Source: Acididesulfobacillus acetoxydans (GTDB lineage Bacteria > Bacillota > Desulfitobacteriia > Desulfitobacteriales > Desulfitobacteriaceae). Taken from it: 64,000 nt of DNA. Below, one piece after another: positions 35,432-44,143 of this stretch. The translations under genes and the position numbers were made by a program. Within the stretch, counting starts at the first letter, position 1. Every line of letters begins with the position of its first letter. Where the stretch lies: assembly GCF_902729405.1 (NCBI RefSeq), contig NZ_LR746496.1, positions 3,844,001 through 3,908,000 on the forward strand, given 5' to 3'. Below the pieces are notes generated by a model. It searched no databases, was not told the DNA's origin, and saw only the letters and a list, made by a program, of their open reading frames with translations.

Positions 35432-37489
35432 TTAACTGCCCGGCACCCGGGCCGCCGTCAGCGGCACCCTAGCCCCCAGGGATCGGATGGCCGCCACATC
35501 TTCGTCCTCATCCGCCCACCAGCGCCCCAGGCTGGGAACCCCCGCCTCTTGTCCCAAATCGATCAGAACGGTCGAACCCGCTTCCACACTCGCGTCGCCG
35601 TGGGGAATTTGATCGACCACATTGGGTCCCTGTCCTTTGACATCCACTTGAAAGCCTGCCTGAGTCAGTGTTTTCTGCGCCTCGGCCAGAGACAGACCGA
35701 GGACCGAAGGTACACTCGCAGCTTTCTTCACGGGCGGAAATTCCAGACCGGGCATCGGTTTGCTGGGGGTCATGGGGGCATCAGGCGAGGGCTTGATGCC
35801 CAGATATTTGAGAGAATCCAGCATTACCGACTGAACCACGGGGGCCGCCACCGCCCCGCCGAAAAAGGGCACGCCGTCGACCACGGCCAAGACCGCCAGG
35901 CGCGGGTGATCGGCCGGGGCAAAACCGACAAACGAAGCGACATATTCCCCTTGTACATACGCTCCGTTGACGACTTTTTGGGCGGTCCCGGTCTTGCCGG
36001 CCACCCTGTAACCCGGCAGGAAAGCCCGCCTCCCGGTGCCGTTGGTAACCACCGCCTCTAGGATCTCCCGCTCCAGCTTCGAGGTGCTTTCACTGATGAC
36101 CCGGCGCACCACCTGCCTCTGAAAAGGAACCAGAACCTGTCCGCTCGGACTGTCGATTTCCTTCACCAGTTGAGGTTTCAGCAAGAGGCCTCCGTTGGCC
36201 ACGGCTGAAACCGCGGTCAGAAGTTGAATCGCGGTGACATTATTGGTCTGACCGATCGACATGGTCGCCAAATCCAGCGCAGTGGCCTTTTTCTTGTTGG
36301 CCAAAATTCCCGGGGCCTCACCCGACATTTCAATGCCTGTCTTCTGCCCGAAACCGAAGGCCTGCAGATATTTGTAGAACTCATTGATTCCCAGGCGTTG
36401 CCCCATCTCCACAAAACCCGGATTGCAGGAGTTTTCCGCCACCTGAACCCAAGTCTCGTCTCCGTGGCCGCCCGCTTTCCAGCAGCGCACATTTTTCCCG
36501 AGCACCGAATAGTATCCCGGGTCGAAAAAATGCCCTTCCGGCGTAATCTTCTTCTCTTGCAAAGCCGCGGCCAGGGTAATGATCTTGAAGGTGGACCCGG
36601 GTTCATAGCCGTTTTGCACCGCAATATTACGCCGGGCTGACGGATCATAATCCTGATAATGATTTGGATCAAAGGTCGGGGTCATCGCCAGGGCCAAGAG
36701 TGCTCCGGTGTTGGGGTCCATGACCAAAATGGACGCGTTTTTCGGCGCCTGGCCGTTCATGTTGGCTCCCTGGCCGGCCATCAGTTTTTGCAGTTCCCGA
36801 TCCGCAAAAGCCTGAATATTTTTATCGATCGTCAGGCGAACCGTATCTCCCTGTTTGGGAGGGAAATACAAGCGATCGGCCTGCGGCAGTTCGACCCCGT
36901 TCGCTCCGAATTCTACCTGGACGCTCCCCGGCGTCCCCTTGAGCGCTTTATCCCTGGTTAACTCTATTCCTTCTAACCCTTGATTGTCAATCCCGGTAAA
37001 TCCGATAATATGCGCCGCCAAGGAGCCGTTCGGGTAATAACGGCGGCTGTCTTCCGTAACCCCCACGCCCGGAAAGTTTGCCGCCCGGACAGCCGCGGCC
37101 GCCTGAGAATCGACCCTTTTCTGTACATAGACCAGGGCCGCGCGTTTCGTGATCAGCCTGGTAATATCAGCCAAGGGCTTGTTCAAAATTTGAGCCAGCT
37201 TCTGGGCGATCTCTGCCGTGCGTCCGGACTGCCGGATCTCCGCCGGAATAGCGTAGACTGTTTCACTGCTGACACTCATAGCCAGGATGTTGCCGTTGCA
37301 ATCCTCGATGTTCCCCCTCTTGGGCGCCACCGGAACGCCGCGGAAATGGCTCTCATCAGCCTTCTTGGTCAATTCCGCCCCTTGGCCCAGCTGTACGAAG
37401 GCCAGGCGGACGATCAACACGACCAGAAACGCGCTGACACACAAAAAAAGAAAAGCGATTCGTTTACGCATACGGACTAAAGGACTCAT
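35432..37489 (-). CDS. spoVD: Class B penicillin-binding protein with PASTA domain (SpoVD/FtsI type)
   Basis: This 685-residue transpeptidase has one N-terminal membrane helix (about 12-32), the PBP dimer domain (50-215) and the transpeptidase domain with S299-TFK in GYEPGSTFK, SCN in AENSCNPGF and KTG in VAGKTGTAQ. A single PASTA domain near residues 595-655 (VPSVLGLSLAEAQKTL) marks the SpoVD-type. It may serve the division septum, the spore cortex, or both; only one such gene lies in this cluster. GGGAGG precedes the ATG. It follows ftsL. Confidence 0.95.
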   Translation of the reverse strand: MSPLVRMRKRIAFLFLCVSAFLVVLIVRLAFVQLGQGAELTKKADESHFRGVPVAPKRGNIEDCNGNILAMSVSSETVYAIPAEIRQSGRTAEIAQKLAQILNKPLADITRLITKRAALVYVQKRVDSQAAAAVRAANFPGVGVTEDSRRYYPNGSLAAHIIGFTGIDNQGLEGIELTRDKALKGTPGSVQVEFGANGVELPQADRLYFPPKQGDTVRLTIDKNIQAFADRELQKLMAGQGANMNGQAPKNASILVMDPNTGALLALAMTPTFDPNHYQDYDPSARRNIAVQNGYEPGSTFKIITLAAALQEKKITPEGHFFDPGYYSVLGKNVRCWKAGGHGDETWVQVAENSCNPGFVEMGQRLGINEFYKYLQAFGFGQKTGIEMSGEAPGILANKKKATALDLATMSIGQTNNVTAIQLLTAVSAVANGGLLLKPQLVKEIDSPSGQVLVPFQRQVVRRVISESTSKLEREILEAVVTNGTGRRAFLPGYRVAGKTGTAQKVVNGAYVQGEYVASFVGFAPADHPRLAVLAVVDGVPFFGGAVAAPVVQSVMLDSLKYLGIKPSPDAPMTPSKPMPGLEFPPVKKAASVPSVLGLSLAEAQKTLTQAGFQVDVKGQGPNVVDQIPHGDASVEAGSTVLIDLGQEAGVPSLGRWWADEDEDVAAIRSLGARVPLTAARVPGS

Positions 37490-37542
37490 GCGCTTCCTCC
37501 CTGTTCCGCCCAGTCCCGCGTACCCAAATCGCCCGTTTCCCT

Positions 37543-38151
37543 TTAGCGCTGTGTGGAGGCAAACAAGCCCGTGAAAATCTGCGCCAGTTGATGCAGTGCC
37601 GACTGTATGGGTGCCTCCTGTGCACTCCCGGCCTTGGGGCCGGCGACCTTGGGTGCCGCGGCTTGCGATGATTGCTTGACGGCGGGCAGATTTCCGGCCA
37701 CGTAGACCGTCCCCGAAGGCTGAACCATACCCATGGCCAGAGCCGCGGATTCAATCCGTCCCACCGAACGCAGTTTATCCACCTGAACCTGCAGCAGATC
37801 ATTCTGAGCTTTAGCCGTGGAAATGTCCTTTTCCAGGCTGCGGATTTCAGCTCCTTTCACAACCGTGAGCTGAATCGTGTCGGCACAGATGGCGCCGAAA
37901 ATCCCCACCGCCAGAGTCAGGGCCAGAACGCTTCTCCGTTGCAGCCGCAGCCTCCTGGGATTCCTGACGCGGGACCTTCTCCGCGTCCCGGGGCGGGAAC
38001 TTCCCGGGTGTCCGGCAGGGGAACTTCCCGGGTACCCGGCCTCAACAGCTCCCCGATATCCGGACCGGACACTCCGCGCGCCGGGCCGGATATCCGGTTG
38101 ACCTGCCGAAGACGCCTGCCGCCGTTCTAACTTTTCCTGCGCTACTACCAT
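37543..38151 (-). CDS. ftsL: FtsL-like division protein with repeat-rich N-terminal tail
   Basis: This small bitopic divisome protein is 202 residues. The membrane helix is at about 72-92, followed by a leucine-zipper-like coiled coil (IRSLEKDISTAKAQNDLLQVQVDKLRS), then the conserved RIESAALAMGMVQPS. The N-terminal about 65 residues are basic and Gly/Pro/Ser-rich (PGSSPAGHPGSSRPG), encoded by short tandem CCGGGAA/CCCGGGT repeats, which is unlike usual short FtsL tails. It lies between rsmH and spoVD. Confidence 0.85.
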   Translation of the reverse strand: MVVAQEKLERRQASSAGQPDIRPGARSVRSGYRGAVEAGYPGSSPAGHPGSSRPGTRRRSRVRNPRRLRLQRRSVLALTLAVGIFGAICADTIQLTVVKGAEIRSLEKDISTAKAQNDLLQVQVDKLRSVGRIESAALAMGMVQPSGTVYVAGNLPAVKQSSQAAAPKVAGPKAGSAQEAPIQSALHQLAQIFTGLFASTQR

Positions 38152-38282
38152 GGGTATTCCCCCACCTTTCTCTTTAGACCGTCATTTAGCTGTCTAAGTT
38201 ACTGTTCGGGACTACGCTTGCTCTTCCGCTTAAACCGTCATCTAGCCATTCAAGTCGTCTGGCTATCCTAGTTATTTCGGCT

Positions 38283-38395
38283 GGGATTCGCTTATTTTTT
38301 CCGCTTAAGACTCAGCTGTTCGCGTTATTCCGGGATTCGCTTGTCTTACCGCCTGAGACTCAGCTGTTCGTGTCATTCAGGGATTCGCTTATTTT
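38283..38395. repeat. 48-49 bp tandem repeat running into the rsmH 3' end
   Basis: Units starting GGGATTCGCTTAT at 38283, GGGATTCGCTTGT at 38332 and GGGATTCGCTTAT at 38380 share CGC-T-AGACTCAGCTGTTCG. The rsmH stop codon (38360-38362) is inside the second unit, and the third codes for the C-terminal KISES. More decayed copies fill 38180-38282, which holds no gene. Confidence 0.85.
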
Positions 38396-39319
38396 CTCCG
38401 CCGCTCTCAGCTTGGCACTGCGGGAGCGGGGGTTGTTCTCTATTTCCGTCGCCGACGGCAGCACCGGTTTGCGGTTGAGGAGGCGCGCCGAGGCCGCAGC
38501 CCCGCACACACAGACCGGCAAGTCCGGCGGGCAGGTGCATTTGCCCAGCCAGGACCGCATTTTTTCTTTGACCAGTCGATCTTCCAGTGAATGGAACGTG
38601 ATCACAACCAGGTGTCCGCCGGGTACCAAGCAGCGCAGGGCCTGATCCAACGCCCGCTCCAGAACTCCGAGTTCATCGTTGACCGCAATGCGCAAAGCCT
38701 GAAAAGTGCGTTTGGCCGGGTGCGGACCTTCGCGCCGGGCTGAAGCCGGAATTGCGGCTTTGATCACATCTACAAGCTCCCCCGTCGTCGTCAAAGGATG
38801 CGTTTCCCGTGCCTGTGCGATAAATTCGGCAATCCGTTTGGCCCATTTTTCTTCTCCGAAGCGCCGGATAACGCGACAAATCTCATCTGCTGACCAACTA
38901 TTTACAATATCCCGCGCCGTCAACTCCCGCCCTGGATCCATCCGCATATCCAACTGGGCATCCCGCATGTAGCTGAAACCACGCTCACCTTCGTCCAGCT
39001 GCGGCGAAGACACCCCCAGGTCAAAGAGAATCCCATTGACCGGCAACGCCCCCGCTTCCCGCAGCTTGTCCTCCAAGGCGGCAAAATTAGTCCTCAATAA
39101 GGTCACTCGCGTCTCTTGCGCCAAGCACTCCCCGCCCCGGCGTATCGCCGCCGGATCCTGGTCGAGACCGAAGAGTTTTCCCCTTGGGCTCAAGCGACTC
39201 AGCAGCAGCGCGCTGTGACCGGCTCCGCCCAAAGTTGCGTCGACATAAACCCCGTCCGGGTCTGTGAACCAATAATCCACCGCTTCATTAAGCAAGACCG
39301 AAGTATGCTTGTATGCCAA
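38360..39319 (-). CDS. rsmH: 16S rRNA (cytosine1402-N4)-methyltransferase
   Basis: This SAM-dependent enzyme modifies C1402 of 16S rRNA and is the second gene of the dcw cluster. The TTG at 39319 gives LAYKHTSVLLNEAV, the normal start, with GAAGGA nine bases upstream; an ATG at 39340 is also possible. The SAM motif VDATLGGAGHS, DQDPAAI, FDLGVSSPQLDEGERGFSYM and VITFHSLEDRLVKE are present. The last residues (ISESLNDTNS) are encoded by a tandem repeat unit. Confidence 0.96.
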   Translation of the reverse strand: MAYKHTSVLLNEAVDYWFTDPDGVYVDATLGGAGHSALLLSRLSPRGKLFGLDQDPAAIRRGGECLAQETRVTLLRTNFAALEDKLREAGALPVNGILFDLGVSSPQLDEGERGFSYMRDAQLDMRMDPGRELTARDIVNSWSADEICRVIRRFGEEKWAKRIAEFIAQARETHPLTTTGELVDVIKAAIPASARREGPHPAKRTFQALRIAVNDELGVLERALDQALRCLVPGGHLVVITFHSLEDRLVKEKMRSWLGKCTCPPDLPVCVCGAAASARLLNRKPVLPSATEIENNPRSRSAKLRAAEKISESLNDTNS

Positions 39320-39645
39320 GATAACCCGTCCTTCGCCCATTCGAACTTCGCCCGCAAACTCACGCCCCGCTGTCCGGCTGCTGTGCCCGTCCGCATATCC
39401 GAATCCCGGCACTTTAGCCAGCGCCGAATACTCATCGGCTCCCCGGCCGTCACGCGTCTGCGCCCATCCGCTCCCTGCGCCTCTCCGGGCTCTGCACTCA
39501 TCCGCGCTCCCCAAGCTTGTCAGGACTTCGCGCTGATCGAATTCCCGCGCTCACCCGATCCCCGCGCTCCTTGAACCCTAGCGCCTGTCGAACCTGAGCG
39601 CCTGCCGAATCCCCGCAGCCGGCGGGACCAAGCGCCCAACCCCTC
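39320..39645. other. GC-rich spacer between mraZ and rsmH
   Basis: This 326 bp has no gene. Short repeated words of the type GAACCTGAGCGCCTGCC / GAACCCTAGCGCCTGTC occur at about 39580-39625 and CGCGCTCACCCGATCCCCGCGCT-like words at 39540-39570. It is transcribed as part of the dcw operon. Confidence 0.5.
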
Positions 39646-40077
39646 TCAGATGCCCAGCTCGACCAAAGACTCGGCCGCCTGGGCATAGGCCTCTTCCGCC
39701 CGGCTGCTGTATTCCGCCCAGAGTTCCTGACTCCAGATCTCGACGCGGGTCGAGACCCCCACCAGGACCACGTCCTTGGTAATCTGGGCATATGAGCGCA
39801 AATTCGCCGGCAGCAAGATCCTTCCCTGTTTATCCACTTCACATTCGCTGGCGCCGGAAAAGAAGAAACGGACGAAGGCCCGCACATCCGGCTGGGTGAA
39901 GGGCAAAGCCCGCAGTTTTTCTTCGAGGATTTTCCACTCTTCTTGGGGGTAAACAAACAGACAATGATCCAGGCCCTTGGTGGCAATAAACTGCTCCCCC
40001 AAAGCCTCGCGGAATTTGGCCGGCATGATCAAACGACCCTTGCCGTCAACCGTATGAAGGTATTCCCCCATGAACAT
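39646..40077 (-). CDS. mraZ: Transcriptional regulator MraZ
   Basis: MraZ is an AbrB-like DNA-binding protein that regulates its own dcw operon. It is 143 residues with two repeated half domains: [27 protein letters not shown] at 1-27 and [22 protein letters not shown] at about 77-98, each carrying the DxKGR motif. A four-box operator lies upstream at 40242-40278. Confidence 0.97.
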   Translation of the reverse strand: MFMGEYLHTVDGKGRLIMPAKFREALGEQFIATKGLDHCLFVYPQEEWKILEEKLRALPFTQPDVRAFVRFFFSGASECEVDKQGRILLPANLRSYAQITKDVVLVGVSTRVEIWSQELWAEYSSRAEEAYAQAAESLVELGI

Positions 40078-40084
40078 CGTCTTT

Positions 40085-40205
40085 CACCCCGCCGCCACAG
40101 TCTCTCTCACACTGCCGCTGCAGTCTCTCCCCCGTGGCCGCTGCACTCTCTCTCGCCGCCGGCGCAGTCTCTCGCCCGTGGCCACTGCACTCTCTCCGGC
40201 TGCAG
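40085..40205. repeat. Minisatellite in the mraZ leader
   Basis: On the minus strand GAGAGAG-TGCAG-GGCCACGGG and GAGAGACTGC-CGGC words alternate with a period of about 43 bp (half unit about 21 bp), each carrying a GTGGCCAC or CGGCCACG near-palindrome. The array fills the stretch between the MraZ boxes and the mraZ start, and would be transcribed as leader RNA. Confidence 0.75.
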
Positions 40206-40241
40206 CGGCTGCCGCCTCTCTCCCACTCAGGGAGGAGTCCG

Positions 40242-40278
40242 CCACTTTGTCCCACTTTACCCCACTTATTCTCCACTT
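40242..40278 (-). promoter_or_regulatory. MraZ operator: four AAGTGG boxes
   Basis: On the minus strand AAGTGG occurs at 40273-40278, 40262-40267, 40252-40257 and 40242-40247, with 10-11 base periodicity, and a weaker GAGTGG lies further upstream. Arrays of GTGG repeats at helical spacing before mraZ are the known binding sites of MraZ rings. The core promoter nearby is not clear by eye. Confidence 0.85.
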
Positions 40279-40433
40279 CCAGGTATTTTCCTGCCACTCC
40301 GGAAAATTTTTTTCCAACCGCCCAGTTTTACAAGTCTTCCCGCCTCTTCTGGCAATAAATGCCTTAATCAAACTTAAGGAAATACGCATACTAACTTCAA
40401 TAATACTTGAAATAGATCAAGGGAGGGTACTGC

Positions 40434-41084
40434 GTGAAATGGCTTGATATTCTCTACCGCCTCACCGGTCAGGTGGGCGGCCGGCGTGCTCGGATGAAAT
40501 CAATGGGAAAGATCAAAGACAGCATCGCTTTGGGGCTTTTGGCCGGCTTAATCGGAACCCTGACGATGGATACTTCCAACTGGATCCTCTGGCGCCGGAG
40601 AAAGACGGAAAGCCTGCTCGGTCACCTGGCAGGCTCCATGCTTGTTGGGAAGTGGCGCACCAACCGACGTAAAAATTTCCTTCTGGGCCAAATTGCCCAT
40701 ATGTTTACCGGATCGGCTCTCGGTGTCCCCCTGGTCTATCTGTTTAAACGGACAGGCCGTGACGTTGCTTACGTGAAAGGTGCGTTCTACGGCTCACTCA
40801 CCTGGTCCGTCCTGGTCGACGGCGCCACCCGTCTCGGTCTCTACCGGGCCAAGCCCAGACTGACAAAAACCTTTTACGCCGCGCTTTTTGACAATATGCT
40901 CTACGGGCTCAGCGCGACTTTCGCCATTCTCAACCTCGCCGATCGTTCTCTCTTACCGGAAAAGAGGCAGACACAGAATCTGCGGACCGAGTCGCGCGAT
41001 TTTGACGAGTATTTTGACGACATGACTCCCGAAGTAATCCCGGAGGATACAGTTCCCGGTGACGCGCCGAGTTATGTACAGTAA
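40434..41084 (+). CDS. Uncharacterised membrane protein
   Basis: This 216-residue plus-strand protein is divergent from the dcw cluster. It starts at a GTG at 40434 with GGGAGGG upstream. Hydrophobic segments lie about 28-50, 85-103, 115-135 and 155-170, separated by basic loops (LWRRRKTE, KWRTNRRKN); the tail of about 45 residues is polar and acidic. It resembles the DUF6789-like four-helix membrane proteins of Clostridia, but no function is known to me. It ends at a terminator shared with the rbs operon. Confidence 0.8.
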   Translation: MKWLDILYRLTGQVGGRRARMKSMGKIKDSIALGLLAGLIGTLTMDTSNWILWRRRKTESLLGHLAGSMLVGKWRTNRRKNFLLGQIAHMFTGSALGVPLVYLFKRTGRDVAYVKGAFYGSLTWSVLVDGATRLGLYRAKPRLTKTFYAALFDNMLYGLSATFAILNLADRSLLPEKRQTQNLRTESRDFDEYFDDMTPEVIPEDTVPGDAPSYVQ

Positions 41085-41115
41085 AAAAACCGGATTTGCG
41101 GTAAAAGCAAAAAAG

Positions 41116-41146
41116 GAGCAACGCCTGCTTCTCGCGGACGTTGCTC
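41116..41146. terminator. Bidirectional terminator between the membrane protein and rbsK
   Basis: GAGCAACG (41116-41123) pairs with CGTTGCTC (41139-41146). On the minus strand it is followed by CTTTTTTGC; on the plus strand by TTCCCTTTT. It can end both the plus-strand gene and the convergent rbs operon. Confidence 0.85.
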
Positions 41147-41165
41147 TTCCCTTTTCCCTCTGGGT

Positions 41166-42083
41166 TTATCTTTTCAAAAACCGATCAATCTCGACCCGTT
41201 CCGGAATTGATGTCTGCGCGCCCTTTTGGGTAACGGCCAAAGCCGCCGCCGCGGAGGCAAAGCGCAAGGCATCCCGGATAGGCATGTTTTCCGCCAGAGC
41301 CGCGGCATATGCTCCGACGAAAGTGTCCCCTGCCGCCGTGGTATCAGTTACTTTAACTTTGAATGGCTCTAAAAACAGTTCCTGGTCTTCCCAGCCCCGG
41401 TAAAACAGACCTCTTGCTCCCAGTGTGATAATGACTTCCCGGCACCCTCTATCCACCAGGATGGACGCCGCCCTACTAATTTCCTCCGCGCTCACGACCT
41501 CGCTCCCGGTCAGTATGGCGGCTTCTGTTTCATTCAGAATCAGCATACTGATTTTGCGGTAGTCTTCCTCCGGCAGCTGACAGGCAGGCGCCGGATTATA
41601 AATCACATACGTTCCCCGCGCCGCAAAATAGGTTAAAGCATAGGCCACCGTCGGATAGGGTATCTCATTTTGTAAGATGAGCCAATCGGGCAGAAGGGCG
41701 AACCTACCGTTCGGAGCGATCTTTCCCGGGGTCAATTTACCGTTAGCTCCCGCGGAAAGAATAATGCTGTTTTCCCCCAGGGCGTCCACGGTAATAAAGG
41801 CAATACCTGTGGCCGACCCGGGTTCCACAAGCACCCCTTCTGTCCCGACACCCGAGGTGCTCAGGTTAGTCAGCAGCTCTTCCCCAAAAGCGTCTTGTCC
41901 GACCGCTCCGATCATCTCGACCCGAGCCCCGGCCCGTGCCGCGGCCACAGCCTGGTTAGCCCCTTTGCCGCCCGGAACGTAAACGGTAGACACGGCTTGA
42001 ATGGTTTCCCCGGGCAAGGGCGCTCTCTCCACCCGATTTACAATATCCATGTTGAGACTGCCAATGACGGCAATGGAACCCAC
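41166..42083 (-). CDS. rbsK: Ribokinase
   Basis: This PfkB-family kinase phosphorylates imported D-ribose. The GTG at 42083 gives VGSIAVIGSLNMDIV, the typical start, with GGAGG nine bases upstream; an ATG at 42128 adds 15 basic residues. The protein is 305 residues. Motif 1 PGGKGANQAVAAARAG and motif 2 DTTAAGDTFVGAY with the catalytic aspartate are intact. It is the last gene of rbsR-D-A-C-B-K. Confidence 0.95.
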   Translation of the reverse strand: MGSIAVIGSLNMDIVNRVERAPLPGETIQAVSTVYVPGGKGANQAVAAARAGARVEMIGAVGQDAFGEELLTNLSTSGVGTEGVLVEPGSATGIAFITVDALGENSIILSAGANGKLTPGKIAPNGRFALLPDWLILQNEIPYPTVAYALTYFAARGTYVIYNPAPACQLPEEDYRKISMLILNETEAAILTGSEVVSAEEISRAASILVDRGCREVIITLGARGLFYRGWEDQELFLEPFKVKVTDTTAAGDTFVGAYAAALAENMPIRDALRFASAAAALAVTQKGAQTSIPERVEIDRFLKR

Positions 42084-42196
42084 GATCCTACGCCTCCTCG
42101 TACCCCGTTGCCCAGTCAAACGGATCATTCAGCCCGAGCCTTCCTGCAATCAGGCCGGGACTTAGCGAATGCAGCCGGCCTATTCCGACAAGAAAC

Positions 42197-43150
42197 TTAA
42201 AAACCGCTGAAAGAAGTTCCTTTTTCGACCAATTGCAGGGGTGAGTTGATCGTAGCCGGCACCGTTTCTCCTTTAGCCAGCTTAACCGCATTCTGCACGC
42301 CTAATATCCCTTCTTGGGTCGGTTGTTGAGCAATGTCGGCATAGAAAAGCCCTTGTTGGACGTCATTAACCGCCTCTTTCTCACCGTCGATCCCGACGAT
42401 GGCAATTCCGGACTTGCCGCTTTGTTGAATGGCCTTCAGAGCTCCCAAAGCCATTTCATCGTTTTGAGCAAAGACGCCTTTGACGTCGGGATTAGCCTGC
42501 AAGATGTTTTGCATAACATTCAAGGCTTTGCTCCGGTCGAAATTCGCCGTCTGCTTGGCCACGACCTTAATGCCTTTCGCCGTAGCAATCTCTTGGTCAA
42601 AGCCCTGCTCGCGGTCCCGTTCTGCCGACGTGCCGATGATCCCCTGTAATTCGACCACCTTACCCTGCCCCTTCAGGGCTTTGATGATTTCGTCAGCCGC
42701 CATTTTCCCTGCCTGGACACTGTTGGAAGCAATAAAGCAAGCCACCTTGCCTGAAGTCACACTGCGATCCAACGTCACAACCGGGACATTCGCTTTGTTC
42801 GCGGCAGCCACCGCGCTTGACAAACCCTGACTATCGGTCGGGTTAAGAATGATGGCACTGACTTTTTGCTGAATCAGATCTTGGACCTGGTTCAGCTGGG
42901 TTGCAGGATCATTGTTGCCGTTGTCGACGATAACTTTTACCCCTTCCTTCGCCGCCTCCTGTTTTACGCCATTTTCCATGGCCACAAAAAATGGATTGTT
43001 AATCGTGGATACGGCAAACCCGATGGTGTACGAGGACTTCGACTGCGAAGCGGTTTGCCCGCCTGAACTGTTGTTGGCGGCACTTCCGCATCCCGAAACA
43101 AGTCCGACGGTTAGAGCCCCCAGGCCCAAGATGATCTTCCACTTTTTCAT
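42197..43150 (-). CDS. rbsB: Ribose ABC transporter substrate-binding lipoprotein
   Basis: This 317-residue lipoprotein has a signal peptide ending in the lipobox VSGC (C21) and a Gly/Ser/Asn linker. The type I periplasmic-binding fold starts YTIGFAVSTINNPFFVAMENGVK and holds the pentose contacts typical of RbsB (LDRSVTSGK, QNDEMALGALKA). It delivers ribose to RbsC/RbsA. It lies between rbsC and rbsK. Confidence 0.95.
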   Translation of the reverse strand: MKKWKIILGLGALTVGLVSGCGSAANNSSGGQTASQSKSSYTIGFAVSTINNPFFVAMENGVKQEAAKEGVKVIVDNGNNDPATQLNQVQDLIQQKVSAIILNPTDSQGLSSAVAAANKANVPVVTLDRSVTSGKVACFIASNSVQAGKMAADEIIKALKGQGKVVELQGIIGTSAERDREQGFDQEIATAKGIKVVAKQTANFDRSKALNVMQNILQANPDVKGVFAQNDEMALGALKAIQQSGKSGIAIVGIDGEKEAVNDVQQGLFYADIAQQPTQEGILGVQNAVKLAKGETVPATINSPLQLVEKGTSFSGF

Positions 43151-43201
43151 TTTGCGATTCTCCCCTTTTTTATAATTATTGAGAATGAGGCCGGCGGCCT
43201 C

Positions 43202-44143
43202 TTATCTCCCGGCTGACTTCTTGCGGTCAAGCATGATGGCCGCGAGAATAATCAATCCCTTGACGGCATCCTGGTAGAAAGAATTTACATTGAGAAGATT
43301 GAGGCCATTATCGATAGTTCCCAGAATCAAGGCCCCGATCAAGGTGCCAATCAAAGTGCCCTCACCGCCCATCAAGCTGGTCCCGCCAAGGACGACGGCC
43401 GTAATGGCATCGAGCTCATAACCCACCCCGGCGGTAGGTTCGGCCGAACCCAGGCGCGAGGCCAGAATGATCCCAGCCAAGGAAGCCAGGATGCCGCTGA
43501 CCACATAAACACCTACAAGATATCTTTTGACAGGCACTCCGGCCAGAAAGGCGACTCGTTCATTTCCCCCGATGGCATAGACGCGCCTCCCCGCCGTTGT
43601 TCGGTACAGCACAACCCAGGCGGCGGCGAAGACCAAGGCCATGACCCAAACGGGAATGGGAATCGCCAGAAAAGTCCCCGTGCCAAAACCGGCAAAAGCT
43701 CGCGGCAGGTTAAAGATGGGCATCCCGTTCGTATAGATTTCGGTCAGACCCCGGAACAGCGTCATCGTTCCCAGTGTCACGATGAAGGGCGCCAAACCGG
43801 CGTAGGCCACGAACACCCCGTTGAGCGCACCGGCTAACCCCCCCACGAAAAGAGCCGCGCCTCCAGCCAACCAGGGGTTGATGTGCCCGACCATGAGCTG
43901 GGCGGCGATGGCGGCGCTCAAAGCCAAGGTGGAACCGACCGACAGATCAATCCCAGCCGTGAGAATGACGAAGGTCATGCCTACCGCAATGAGTGCATTA
44001 ACGGAAATTTGCAAAGCCACGTTGCGAAGGTTGCCGAAGGTAAAAAACTTAGCCGTAGCAAAAGAAAGAATAAATATCAGGATGACCAGCCCGATTAAAG
44101 GTCCCAAATGATAGCGTTTAATGGCGCTGATAATACGTTGCAT
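43202..44143 (-). CDS. rbsC: Ribose ABC transporter permease
   Basis: This 313-residue permease has about eight to ten helices and the BPD_transp_2 motif GxDLSVGSTLALSAAIAAQL near residues 65-85. The EAA-like region YELDAITAVVLGGTSLMGGEGT lies near the C-terminal third. Its start overlaps the rbsA stop, so ATPase and permease are translated together. It is the only permease of the system. Confidence 0.95.
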   Translation of the reverse strand: MQRIISAIKRYHLGPLIGLVILIFILSFATAKFFTFGNLRNVALQISVNALIAVGMTFVILTAGIDLSVGSTLALSAAIAAQLMVGHINPWLAGGAALFVGGLAGALNGVFVAYAGLAPFIVTLGTMTLFRGLTEIYTNGMPIFNLPRAFAGFGTGTFLAIPIPVWVMALVFAAAWVVLYRTTAGRRVYAIGGNERVAFLAGVPVKRYLVGVYVVSGILASLAGIILASRLGSAEPTAGVGYELDAITAVVLGGTSLMGGEGTLIGTLIGALILGTIDNGLNLLNVNSFYQDAVKGLIILAAIMLDRKKSAGR

